Assembly (NCBI RefSeq): GCF_047238105.1
Contig: NZ_JBDFMD010000001.1
Location: 2,914,001-2,978,000 of the forward strand
Source of the DNA: Paenibacillus_D sp047238105
GTDB taxonomy: Bacteria > Bacillota > Bacilli > Paenibacillales > Paenibacillaceae
Length of the DNA: 64,000 bases
Reading direction: 5' to 3'
Part shown: in pieces, positions 7,763-16,082 of the stretch
Position numbering within the stretch: position 1 is the first letter of the stretch
Layout: each line of letters opens with the position of its first letter
The notes under the pieces: generated by a model
Seen by the model: only the letters and a program-made list of their open reading frames with translations
What the model was told of the DNA's origin: nothing
The model's database searches: none
Position numbers and translations under genes: made by a program

Positions 7763-8590
7763 TTATTTGAGCAGATTTTCCACGAGCTTCGGCAGCGCAA
7801 AGGCGCCCTTGTGGAGCCGCGGCGAATAGTATTTGGTATCGATATCTGGAATCGCGGACTCATCCACTTCCAGCGGATCGTGCTTCTTGCTGCCCATCGT
7901 GAACGTCCACAGACCGCTTGGATACGTCGGCACGTTGGCGCAGTAGACGCGGACGATCGGGAACACTTCCTTCACATCGCGGTAGACGCTCTCGATCAGA
8001 TCGGCCTTGAACCACGGGTTGTCGGTCTGGGCCACGAAGATGCCGTCTTCCTTGAGCGACTCGTAGATGCCCTGGTAGAAACCCTTGGTGAACAGATTCA
8101 CTGCCGGACCTACCGGCTCCGTCGAGTCGACCATGATGACGTCGTACGTATTTTTGTGATCATGGATATGCATGAAGCCGTCGTTGACGATTACTTCGAC
8201 ACGTGGATCATCCAGACCGCCTGCGATGTTCGGCAGATACTTTTTGGAATATTCAATCACCTTGCCGTCGATCTCGACGAGTACCGCCTTCTCCACCTCA
8301 GGGTGCTTCAGCACCTCGCGGATGACGCCGCCGTCGCCGCCTCCCACGACCAACACATGGCGCGGGTTAGGATGCGTATAGAGCGCCGGGTGCGCAACCA
8401 TCTCATGATAGACAAATTCGTCTTTGTCGGTAGTCATGACCATCCCGTCGAGGACCAGCATTGTGCCGAATTCCTCCGTTTCGATCATTGCAAGCTCTTG
8501 AAAGTCGGTTTTTTCATGGACGTACGTTTCTTTTATTTTGGCCGTAATGCCATACGTTTCGGTTTGTTTTTCGGTATACCACAGTTCCAT
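7763..8590 (-). CDS. speE: Spermidine synthase (polyamine aminopropyltransferase)
   Basis: Transfers the aminopropyl group of decarboxylated S-adenosylmethionine to putrescine. The 275-residue protein begins MELWYTEKQTETYGITAKI and has the SAM-binding VVGGGDGGVIRE loop, VEIDGKVIEYSKKY, and the YDVIMVDSTEPVGPA active-site segment. Start choice: AAGGGAG lies ten bases before the ATG at 8590; an in-frame TTG at 8599 touches that ribosome site and is unlikely. First gene of speE-speB; promoter at 8632-8659. It is divergent from the pbpG-like gene, as in Bacillus subtilis. Confidence 0.96.
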   Translation of the reverse strand: MELWYTEKQTETYGITAKIKETYVHEKTDFQELAMIETEEFGTMLVLDGMVMTTDKDEFVYHEMVAHPALYTHPNPRHVLVVGGGDGGVIREVLKHPEVEKAVLVEIDGKVIEYSKKYLPNIAGGLDDPRVEVIVNDGFMHIHDHKNTYDVIMVDSTEPVGPAVNLFTKGFYQGIYESLKEDGIFVAQTDNPWFKADLIESVYRDVKEVFPIVRVYCANVPTYPSGLWTFTMGSKKHDPLEVDESAIPDIDTKYYSPRLHKGAFALPKLVENLLK

Positions 8591-8631
8591 TGTGATCAAA
8601 CTCCCTTCTATGGGTCAATCGTTCTCCCGTA

Positions 8632-8659
8632 ATTATAGTAAAACAAGGGGAAAAAGCAA
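8632..8659 (-). promoter_or_regulatory. Promoter of speE-speB
   Basis: Minus-strand TTGCTT (8659-8654), 16-bp spacer, TATAAT (8637-8632), about 40 bp before the speE ATG. Confidence 0.65.
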
Positions 8660-8706
8660 CCTTTGCAGCCCTCTATACAAAAATTTAATCCAGGCACCTT
8701 TCCCGT

Positions 8707-8736
8707 GAATAGCAGTTACCTCGATTTTCCATACTA
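8707..8736 (+). promoter_or_regulatory. Forespore-type (sigma-G/sigma-F) promoter of the pbpG-like gene
   Basis: GAATA at 8707-8711 and CATACTA at 8730-8736, separated by 18 bp, fit the sigma-G pattern (GHATR, 17-18 bp, CATNHTA) at every defined position. The Bacillus subtilis homologue pbpG is forespore-expressed. No comparable sigma-A promoter is evident in the gap. Confidence 0.6.
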
Positions 8737-8776
8737 TAACTATACTGACTAGCTAAGCGGAAGGGAGTGAGAGGAC

Positions 8777-10885
8777 ATGCGCAAACCGCTGTCAAAGCGC
8801 CAGTACAGACCCGGCGGAGGGGGCACATCCCGGCGTGCGGAAATGTGGCTGACCTGGCTGAACCGGCTCTCCGTCACGCTGAAACTGACCGGGATCGCCG
8901 CTGCCGTCTGCATCGTCTCGGCGGTCGTGCTGCTGCTCTACCTGCGGACACAGGCATTGCCGGCGACCGTCATCAGTCAGACCTCGGAGCTGCTGGATCT
9001 GAACGGGGAAGTGATCGATACGTTCCATACCGGCCAGAACCGCCGCCCGGTGCGGCTGGGCGATATCTCGCCCCATCTGATCGAGGCCACGATCTCCGTC
9101 GAGGACAGGCGTTTCTACGACCATACCGGTTTTGATATCAAGGGCATGGCGCGGGCGGTAGTCGCCAATGTCGAGAGCCGCTCCAAGAAGCAGGGCGCCA
9201 GTACGCTGACCCAGCAGCTGGCCCGCAATCTGTATCTGACCCATGAGAAGACATGGACGCGCAAGCTGCGGGAGGCCATGTATACCGCTCAGCTGGAGAT
9301 GAAATATGCCAAGGACGAGATTCTGGAGATGTATCTCAACCAGATCTATTACGGGCACGGAGCGTACGGGATCGAAGCGGCTTCCCGGATGTATTTTGAC
9401 AAGTCGTCATCGGATCTGACCCTGGCCGAGAGCGCGATGCTGGCCGGGATCCCCAAAGGGCCGTCCTACTACTCACCCTACCGCAACATGAAAAATGCCA
9501 AGGACCGGCAGCAGGTGATCCTGAACACGATGGCCGAGCTCGGCCGCATTACTCCCGAGCAGGCCAAAGCCGCATATGAAGAGCTGCTGCCCTTACAGGC
9601 ACCAGGGAGCTCTGAGACAGAGGGGCTGGCGCCATACTTCCGCGACTACGTGCAGACGATCGCCACCCAGGAGTTGGGCCTGGACGAGCAGCTGCTGCAT
9701 GAGGGCGGCATCCGGATCTACACGACGATCGACAAGGCTACGCAGCAAGCGGCCGAACAAGCGCTCACAAGCGGACTGCCCGCAGACTCCGAGCTGCAGG
9801 GCGCCCTCGTCGCCATCGATCCGCGCAATGGCTACGTCAAGGCGATGGTCGGCGGCCGGGACTACAGCGAGAATCAATTTAACCGCGTATTCGCAACCAC
9901 CCGCCAGCCCGGCTCTTCGTTCAAGCCGCTGCTCTATCTGACGGCGCTGCAGAGCCGCAAGCTGACGCCGATCTCGACCTTCCGGAGCGAGCCGACGGTG
10001 TTCACCTACGACGAAGGACGCCAGACGTACCAGCCGCGCAACCATAATGACAAATACTTCAACGAGGCGATCAGCATGCGTCAGGCGATCGCCAGCTCGG
10101 ATAATATCTTCGCCGTCAACACCGTCATGTCAGTCGGCCCCGAAGAGGTGATCGCGACGGCGCGGCGCCTGGGCATCGAGTCTCCGATGAAGCCGGTCCC
10201 TTCGCTGGCGCTAGGCGCCTTCCCTGTCAGCCCCTTTGAGATGGCCTCGGCCTTCAGCGTTCTGGCGGGGGGCGGCGTGCGTCACACGCCGACCGCTATC
10301 CTGCGTATCGAGAGCCGCAGCGGCGAGGTATTGTATGAAGCGAAGCCGGAAGCCGAGACCGTCATCGACCCGGCGGCAGCTTACGTCATGACCAGCCTGC
10401 TGGAGAGCGTCTTCGAGCCTGGAGGCACGGCCAACCGCGTATCGGCGCTCATCAAGCGGCCGGTCGCAGGCAAGACAGGCACGACCAATACCGATGCCTG
10501 GCTGGTCGGTTACACGCCTGAGCTGACGACCGCCGTCTGGGTCGGCTACGACAAGGGCCGCAGCATCAATACGTCGGAGGCCCACAGCGCGGCGCCGATT
10601 TTTGCCACCTTCATGGAACAGGCGCTGGCGGCTGTGCCGCCCAAGATCTTCCCGATGCCCGCAGGCGTCGTCAGCGTCTATGTCGATCCCGACTCGGGCT
10701 TGCTCGCCGGCAGCGGCTGTGCTGAGAAGCGGCTGGAGACGTTCATCGCCGGCACCCAGCCTATAGAGGTCGCCTGCGGCGAAGCCGATGAGCAGGCAGA
10801 GGAGCACGACAACAGCGGTACTATCGATGCGGAGGTGCACAAACGCCAGTCATGGTGGCAGCAGCTCAAGCGGTGGTGGGATTAG
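8777..10885 (+). CDS. pbpG: Class A penicillin-binding protein, sporulation type (PbpG/PBP2d-like)
   Basis: Bifunctional peptidoglycan synthase of 702 residues, anchored by one membrane segment (about 37-56). The transglycosylase domain (about 70-250) has EDRRFYDHTGFD, GASTLTQQLARN and KDEILEMYLNQIYYG. The transpeptidase domain (about 320-620) has the Ser380 motif SSFK, SSDN and KTGT. Position beside speE-speB and the forespore-type promoter match Bacillus subtilis pbpG, whose product helps make germ-cell wall around the forespore; the symbol rests on this synteny. The C-terminal tail is short, acidic and Trp-rich (QSWWQQLKRWWD), with no PASTA domain. Confidence 0.92.
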   Translation: MRKPLSKRQYRPGGGGTSRRAEMWLTWLNRLSVTLKLTGIAAAVCIVSAVVLLLYLRTQALPATVISQTSELLDLNGEVIDTFHTGQNRRPVRLGDISPHLIEATISVEDRRFYDHTGFDIKGMARAVVANVESRSKKQGASTLTQQLARNLYLTHEKTWTRKLREAMYTAQLEMKYAKDEILEMYLNQIYYGHGAYGIEAASRMYFDKSSSDLTLAESAMLAGIPKGPSYYSPYRNMKNAKDRQQVILNTMAELGRITPEQAKAAYEELLPLQAPGSSETEGLAPYFRDYVQTIATQELGLDEQLLHEGGIRIYTTIDKATQQAAEQALTSGLPADSELQGALVAIDPRNGYVKAMVGGRDYSENQFNRVFATTRQPGSSFKPLLYLTALQSRKLTPISTFRSEPTVFTYDEGRQTYQPRNHNDKYFNEAISMRQAIASSDNIFAVNTVMSVGPEEVIATARRLGIESPMKPVPSLALGAFPVSPFEMASAFSVLAGGGVRHTPTAILRIESRSGEVLYEAKPEAETVIDPAAAYVMTSLLESVFEPGGTANRVSALIKRPVAGKTGTTNTDAWLVGYTPELTTAVWVGYDKGRSINTSEAHSAAPIFATFMEQALAAVPPKIFPMPAGVVSVYVDPDSGLLAGSGCAEKRLETFIAGTQPIEVACGEADEQAEEHDNSGTIDAEVHKRQSWWQQLKRWWD

Positions 10886-10890
10886 ATCAG

Positions 10891-10926
10891 AGCCGGTCTG
10901 CGGAAGCTGCACCCAGGGCCGGCTTT
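10891..10926 (+). terminator. Probable terminator after the penicillin-binding protein gene
   Basis: Arms AGAGCCGG and CCGGCTTTT-proximal CCGGCT around a long imperfect middle, ending in TTTTA. Moderate strength. Confidence 0.5.
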
Positions 10927-11007
10927 TACTCAGAGGGTCGACTCCTGTTACAATAGAGGCAAAGCGTTATCCGCAGCAGTGTGATAACGACGAGGAGAGC
11001 TGACCCA

Positions 11008-11712
11008 ATGAATGAACCTACGCAATCCCAAGCCCAATCTGTGCGACCAGCGGATGAGCCGCTGCACATCCTGATCGTCACGGCGGTCGCCGCCGAGCGG
11101 GACGCCGTCCTTCGCGGGCTCGACAGCCGTACCGGCAGCGCCGTATTCGACGTCCGCTCCATCGGCGTGGGGCCCGCCGCCGCAGCTGCCGGCACAGCGA
11201 TGGCGCTGGCCGAGCGCAGCTACGGACTGGTGATCAGCGCCGGGATCGCTGGCGGCTTCACCGCCCATGCCGAGCTGGGCGAACTGGCGCTGGCCGACCG
11301 CATCATCGCCGCCGATCTTGGCGCGGAGACGCCGGACGGCTTCGAGAGTGTGGACGAGCTCGGCTTTGGCACGTCCGTCGTCGAGTGTGACCCGGCATGG
11401 GTAGACCGTTGCAGGCAAGCATTGGACAGGGCGGGACTGACCGTACGCACGGGTCCAGTGCTTACGGTATCGACAGTGACAGGCACCGCAGACACTGCGG
11501 CGCTGCTCGCCCGCCGCATCCCCGGCGCTGTCGCGGAAGCGATGGAAGGATACGGCGCTGCGGTGGCGGCACAGGCCCGCAGCCTCCCCGTCCTGGAGCT
11601 GCGCGCCATCTCCAACCGGATCGGTCCGCGCGACCGGCTCGCCTGGCGCATCAAGGAAGCGCTGGATGCGCTGGCTGACGCCAGCGCCGTGCTGCGGGAG
11701 GTGATCGCATGA
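11008..11712 (+). CDS. mqnB: Futalosine hydrolase
   Basis: Nucleoside hydrolase that splits futalosine into dehypoxanthine futalosine and hypoxanthine in the alternative (futalosine) route to menaquinone. The 234-residue protein has the phosphorylase/hydrolase fold: ILIVTAVAAERDAV at the N-terminus, ISAGIAGGF, and the nucleoside-binding AVAEAMEGYGAAVAAQ with ELRAISNRIGPRDR near the end. The ATG at 11008 follows GAGGAG; an upstream in-frame start at 10981 has no ribosome site. The stop overlaps the start of mqnD by four bases. Together they show the organism makes menaquinone at least partly by the futalosine pathway; mqnA, mqnC and mqnE are not in the window. Confidence 0.9.
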   Translation: MNEPTQSQAQSVRPADEPLHILIVTAVAAERDAVLRGLDSRTGSAVFDVRSIGVGPAAAAAGTAMALAERSYGLVISAGIAGGFTAHAELGELALADRIIAADLGAETPDGFESVDELGFGTSVVECDPAWVDRCRQALDRAGLTVRTGPVLTVSTVTGTADTAALLARRIPGAVAEAMEGYGAAVAAQARSLPVLELRAISNRIGPRDRLAWRIKEALDALADASAVLREVIA

Positions 11713-12734
11713 GGATCGCCTACTCCCCCTGTCCCAATGACACCTTCGTCTTCCATGCCTGGGCGCACGGTCTCATCCCGGATGCACCGCCGCTGGAAGT
11801 GACCTACGCCGACATCGATATTACGAACAAGCTGGCAGCTAATCGCAGCGGTCCCGAGGTGATGAAGATCTCTTACGCTGCGCTTCCCTGGGTGCTGGAG
11901 GACTATACCCTGCTGCCCTGCGGCGGCGCGCTTGGACGCGGCTGCGGTCCGCTCGTCCTGACGCGGGGGACCGGGAACAGACCACCGACAGCGGATGCTG
12001 CCGGGGAAGCCGTAACAGAAGCCGCGTTAGAGACGTTGGAGGACGCTACAGCGCTGGCCGCCCTGCCGGTACCATCTGGCGGCGAGCGTCTGACCAATCC
12101 CGCGGCGGCAGGCAGCCTGAGCACAGACGGCCCGCCCGACGTCTCGCTGACCCCTGCGATGGGCAGCGCGGATCCCGCGCAGCTCTCGGGCAAGCGGGTC
12201 GCCGTGCCGAGCGAGCGCTCGACGGCGTATCTGCTGTTCCGCCTTTGGGCGGCTGCGCATGTGCCCGGCGGCGTCGGCGAGATCATCGTCCTGCCGTTTC
12301 ATGAGATCATGCCTGCCGTGCGCGACGGCCGGATCGACGCCGGGCTCGTCATCCACGAAGCCCGTTTCACTTATCCCGACTACGGCCTGCAGCTGATGAC
12401 CGACCTCGGCAGCTGGTGGGAGAGCGATACCGGACTGCCGATCCCGCTGGGCGCGATCATCGCCCGCCGCGGTCAGGATGCCAGCCGGATCGCCGATTGG
12501 ATCCGGGCTTCGGTCCGCTGCGCCTGGGCGGACCCGGAGGCATCCTCGAATTACGTCATGGCGCATGCGCAGGAGATGTCGCAGGATGTCGCGAAGGCAC
12601 ATATCGACCTCTATGTGAACCGCTACACCGAAGAGCTCGGCGAGGACGGCTACGCGGCGGTCACAGCTTTGCTCGGCAGGGCGATGGCGGAAGAGCTCGT
12701 GCCCGCATTTGATCTGGCGCTGCTGCGGCAGTAG
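11709..12734 (+). CDS. mqnD: 1,4-dihydroxy-6-naphthoate synthase with internal insertion
   Basis: Converts cyclic dehypoxanthine futalosine to 1,4-dihydroxy-6-naphthoate in the futalosine menaquinone pathway. Begins MRIAYSPCPNDTFVFHAW, the family signature, followed by DIDITNKLA, KISYAALPW and, later, VPSERSTAYLLFRLW and VIHEARFTY, typical of the periplasmic-binding-protein-like fold. Length is 341 residues against roughly 270-285 for usual MqnD. The excess is a low-complexity Ala/Pro/Gly/Thr-rich stretch at about residues 90-157, between VLTRGTGN and KRVAVPSE. Frame and flanking motifs are intact, so this reads as an in-frame surface-loop insertion, not damage. Translationally coupled to mqnB (ATGA). 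Confidence 0.93.
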   Translation: MRIAYSPCPNDTFVFHAWAHGLIPDAPPLEVTYADIDITNKLAANRSGPEVMKISYAALPWVLEDYTLLPCGGALGRGCGPLVLTRGTGNRPPTADAAGEAVTEAALETLEDATALAALPVPSGGERLTNPAAAGSLSTDGPPDVSLTPAMGSADPAQLSGKRVAVPSERSTAYLLFRLWAAAHVPGGVGEIIVLPFHEIMPAVRDGRIDAGLVIHEARFTYPDYGLQLMTDLGSWWESDTGLPIPLGAIIARRGQDASRIADWIRASVRCAWADPEASSNYVMAHAQEMSQDVAKAHIDLYVNRYTEELGEDGYAAVTALLGRAMAEELVPAFDLALLRQ

Positions 12735-12760
12735 AGGCACACGCGCACTGCACAAGAGCC

Positions 12761-12796
12761 AAGGCCCCGCATTGCACGCCGCTGCGGGGCCTTTGT
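12761..12796 (+). terminator. Terminator of the mqnB-mqnD operon
   Basis: Perfect 11-bp stem AAGGCCCCGCA with TGCGGGGCCTT about 27 bp after the mqnD stop, followed by a short TTTG. Strong stem, weak T tract. Confidence 0.7.
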
Positions 12797-12906
12797 CGTA
12801 CGCAAGAGGCGAATCGCGACCCGAAGCCGAGTCCGATGTACGCGAATCGGCGCACTCCCCCGGGAACATCCACTAACGGCTAGTCAGAACAAACGGAGGT
12901 GATGCA

Positions 12907-13173
12907 ATGCGTCTTGAGGAATGGCAGCTGGGAACCTTGCTCCAAGAGTTGTCCGAAGAGGACCGGGAACAGATGAAACAAGCGTTCGAAGAGCACTTCC
13001 ATCAGAAGATGGACTGGTCCCCTGAGGGACTGGCGGTTCTGAAGCTGGAGGTGCTGATCCCGCTCCGGGATGCCGCGCGCGGGATGGTGCTCACACGCAA
13101 ACACGCCTCCCGCATGGCGGATGCCGTGCGGGAGGCGCAAGAGCCGGAAGCTGCAGCCGGAGAATCCGAATAA
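12907..13173 (+). CDS. Small hypothetical protein
   Basis: Eighty-eight residues, charged and helical: LEEWQLGTLLQELSEEDREQMKQAFEEHFHQ, then KLEVLIPLRDAARGMVLTRKHASRMADAVREAQE. No membrane segment or cysteine. ACGGAGGTGATGCA before the ATG is a very good ribosome site and codon use looks genuine. It stands alone between the menaquinone operon terminator and the convergent DUF2339 gene. I do not recognise the family. Confidence 0.7.
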   Translation: MRLEEWQLGTLLQELSEEDREQMKQAFEEHFHQKMDWSPEGLAVLKLEVLIPLRDAARGMVLTRKHASRMADAVREAQEPEAAAGESE

Positions 13174-13199
13174 ACCGATGTCTCCGGTCCCGTGCTGGT

Positions 13200-15041
13200 T
13201 TATTCCTTCCGTCTGTACAACAGCCGGGATGCAGCGATCCCTGCTGCACCCAGGAAGATGAACAGCACTGCCCGGATCGCGGGGGAGACATCCGGCAGAT
13301 CGACAAAGATAATCTTGATCAGCGTCAGGAACAGAAAGGCCACGCCGGCGAGTCTGACCTTGGCCTTCTCGAGGAAGATCCCCGTCACCACCACAGCGAT
13401 CGCATAGATGATCCAGATGCCCGAGACGATTAATCGCTGAGCCTCGCCCGTCAGGTCGACCGTGAGCAACTGCGTCACCCGGGTGATGAAGTAGAGCAGC
13501 AGCAGCGCTTCCGCCCACATGAGCAGCTGGACCGAAGGCGATGGCTGCTGCCCCTCTTCCAATGCTGCTGTCCGATACTTGTAAAGTAAAGGCAGCGTAG
13601 CCAGCAGAAGCATCCAACCGAGCGTCACTCCCGACATCAGCGTCGTGATCGGCGTGATGATCGTCGTGAAGGCGCCCCAGCCATAGATCACCAGTCCCGT
13701 GTACAACTGCAGCTTATTCCGCAGATGCAGCCCGAGGATGACCGCCGCCGCGCCTTGCAGCACAATCGTGCCCGCCAAAAATTCGAACTGAACGGTTTGG
13801 AATAGCCACAACGTTACACCGACCGATGCGATGACGCCAAAGACAGCGTAGGGCTGCCGCCGCTTGTACAGCATATAAGCCGTTGCCCCATGCAATATGG
13901 TCGCTGCGCCGAGCAGCCCGCTGTACAGTCCCGGGGAATGAGTTCCATACATGGCGTACAGCCAGGCTGCCAGCACCATGAATCCGGTAAACAGGACAGC
14001 CTGTCGGTGGGCAGGCGGCATCTCCTCCTTGGCCGGACGGTAAAGGAACATCAGGGCATACAGCGCCAGATGCTGCAGCACGACCGCCAGCAGGAAGACG
14101 AGACGCTGGTCTTCATAATCATAGGACGCATACAGCACAAGGGGCAGGTGGAGCAACCCGAATGCCGCTCCATAGGCGAAGCGGAAGCCGAACTTGGCTG
14201 AGATCGTCAGCATCGCCACAGAAAACAACGCCTCATACCCGATATACAGCCATGGATCGGGCGAATCTCTGGTCAACAGAACCGGCAGCAGATACCCTGC
14301 GACCATCGCGATCATGATCAGCGATTCAGAGCGGTGCCTCAGCGCCGCGAACACGCCGAGCGCAACTGTGCCCGCGTAGTAGACTGCAGCCAGCAAAGCC
14401 GGGATCAACTCATATAACGTGTACGCTGCGAATCCCGCCAGGATCAGGATGGCCACGGCGCCGCCGACCAGCACCTGGCCGAGGGCGTCCCGGCCGCCCC
14501 TGATCTGCCGCTCGCCTAGCCCGTACATCAACCCAGCCGCGAGTACGCCCAGCAGACACCGCACCGGCTCGTTGATGTAGCCTGCCGTCACGGCTGCCGT
14601 GAAGCCCCAGACGACCCCGAGCAGCAGCACGACAACAAATACCCGCGGCAGCCAAACCCGAGCTACCTGCTCCCAGTCTGTCGCCGGCGCGGGTTCGCGC
14701 GTTGCAGGCCGCTGCCCATAGCCAGGTTGCAGCGGCCGGGCGGGCTCGGGCCCTCCGTGCGGCGGCACAGAGCCCGGCTCCCCATACGGTGACGGATAAG
14801 CTCCGCCAGAAGGTCCTGGACCTGCTTGCGGCGGCATAGAGCCCGGCTCCCCATACGATGGCGGATAGGCTCCTTCTAAGGGTGCCGCACCTGCTGCTTG
14901 GGGCGGCACAAGCAGACTTCCGCGAGCGCTCCCCTGCTCGCTCTGCCGCCTGGCAATATCCGGGCCGCGCAGTGTCGTCAATTCCTCCTCCAGCCGCGCA
15001 ACCTTGGCTTCCAGCGCGCGTACCCGATCTTCTATGTTCAT
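13200..15041 (-). CDS. DUF2339 multi-spanning membrane protein
   Basis: Predicted integral membrane protein of 613 residues. A short N-terminal coiled coil (MNIEDRVRALEAKVARLEEELTTLR) is followed by a Pro/Gly/Tyr-rich linker (about 40-120), then roughly fourteen or more hydrophobic segments to residue 605, a layout typical of the DUF2339 family, whose role is unknown. The linker contains two near-identical units of about 23 residues (GAYPPSYGEPGSMPPQ and GAYPSPYGEPGSVPPH), a visible DNA duplication. The ATG follows GAGGAGGAAGAG. Monocistronic by context. Confidence 0.85.
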   Translation of the reverse strand: MNIEDRVRALEAKVARLEEELTTLRGPDIARRQSEQGSARGSLLVPPQAAGAAPLEGAYPPSYGEPGSMPPQAGPGPSGGAYPSPYGEPGSVPPHGGPEPARPLQPGYGQRPATREPAPATDWEQVARVWLPRVFVVVLLLGVVWGFTAAVTAGYINEPVRCLLGVLAAGLMYGLGERQIRGGRDALGQVLVGGAVAILILAGFAAYTLYELIPALLAAVYYAGTVALGVFAALRHRSESLIMIAMVAGYLLPVLLTRDSPDPWLYIGYEALFSVAMLTISAKFGFRFAYGAAFGLLHLPLVLYASYDYEDQRLVFLLAVVLQHLALYALMFLYRPAKEEMPPAHRQAVLFTGFMVLAAWLYAMYGTHSPGLYSGLLGAATILHGATAYMLYKRRQPYAVFGVIASVGVTLWLFQTVQFEFLAGTIVLQGAAAVILGLHLRNKLQLYTGLVIYGWGAFTTIITPITTLMSGVTLGWMLLLATLPLLYKYRTAALEEGQQPSPSVQLLMWAEALLLLYFITRVTQLLTVDLTGEAQRLIVSGIWIIYAIAVVVTGIFLEKAKVRLAGVAFLFLTLIKIIFVDLPDVSPAIRAVLFIFLGAAGIAASRLLYRRKE

Positions 15042-15381
15042 GCTCTTCCTCCTCTGTGACCTGTGTCGGCTTCCAATTGTGGATTTATCTTAAGCTACAA
15101 ACCAATATTATGCAATCACTCACTCCAATCCTTCCCAACCGTTGTACGCCGCAGCCTCTTTAGTCGACACGCATAACATTACTAAGTATTACTCGATGTC
15201 ACACTTGCAGCATGGTAAACTGCCAACATGGCTCACTACACCCGTACCGGGCCGCGCCCGGTGCAGCCACAACCAAGTGACACTCATGACAACATTAATG
15301 ACAGCCTGTAACTACTTGCGCCAAGCGGATTCTTCTACAATGAAGGTAATCCACTTCAAGCAAGGAAAGGGTGTTGTATAA
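15042..15381. other. Intergenic region between divergent genes
   Basis: About 340 bp. It holds a perfect CCGGGC/GCCCGG hairpin near 15247-15261 and AAGGAAAGG before the lipoprotein gene. A TACAAT near 15336 could be its -10, but the -35 is poor. No gene seen. Confidence 0.5.
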
Positions 15382-15873
15382 ATGAATACAAAAAGTATGG
15401 TTACTGCAGCTATCCTGGCCCTGGCGTTGGTCGCAGCCGGCTGCTCGGGAGACTCCGACGACGCATCGGCCCCTCCGGCTCCCGCGCCCGCCAAAGAACA
15501 AGGCTCGATCACGTTCGAATCGCCCACCGGCGGCAAAATGACGACATCCAGTGAAAACAAACGCTCGGAGATGCTTCATGAGGACATCCCCCTCCCGGAG
15601 CAAGCCATCATCGCAGGCAGCATGGAACAGCCGGACCAGGGGGCGGTGACGATCTCGTTTGACGTCCAACAGCCGCTCGAAGAAGTCATCGAGCTTTATA
15701 AGGACGCGATTGCCGCAGGCGGCTTTACAGAGACGATGCCAACGACGCAGGAGGAGGATCATTTTTGGTTTTCGGGCACCAGGGATCAAGAGCAACTGGT
15801 CGTCATCCTGAACCGCAACTTTGATCAGGAAGGCTGGGTTTACGGCTCGATCGCTTACACCAACAAGGGCTGA
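15382..15873 (+). CDS. Secreted lipoprotein of unknown function
   Basis: A 163-residue protein with a lipoprotein signal peptide: short positive start, hydrophobic core AAILALALVAAG and Cys21 as the acylation site (VAAGC). Next come an Asp/Ser/Ala/Pro linker and a small domain with VTISFDVQQPLEEVIELYKDAIAAGGFTET, a pattern seen in small alpha/beta sensor-like lipoproteins of Paenibacillus (family not certain). The ribosome site is AAGGAAAGG. It stands alone, upstream of the IS256-family element. No function can be assigned. Confidence 0.8.
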   Translation: MNTKSMVTAAILALALVAAGCSGDSDDASAPPAPAPAKEQGSITFESPTGGKMTTSSENKRSEMLHEDIPLPEQAIIAGSMEQPDQGAVTISFDVQQPLEEVIELYKDAIAAGGFTETMPTTQEEDHFWFSGTRDQEQLVVILNRNFDQEGWVYGSIAYTNKG

Positions 15874-16027
15874 GCTTGGGTAGGCGGCTGGGCTCTCAGC
15901 ATCCCGGCCGCTTCCCCCATCACTCATTCCTTTAACACGCTCGATCCTCGTTTCATGGCGACCGCCAGTACTGGAACAGCACAAGCAAGTGCGCGGGGAG
16001 AACCCACGCCGGCCAGTACTGCCGGCA

Positions 16028-16048
16028 CGGACACAATAGATCCTATTT
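16028..16048 (+). repeat. GGACA-type palindromic repeat unit left of the IS element
   Basis: Begins CGGACACA and ends ATCCTATTT, resembling the repeat units at 17488-17614 and 45334-45460. It lies 35 bp outside the left end of the IS256-family element, so the insertion may have landed in a repeat cluster. A single diverged unit, so less certain than the other two clusters. Confidence 0.45.
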
Positions 16049-16082
16049 CGATCAAAACCCTAACGGGAGGGTGAAGTACAAT

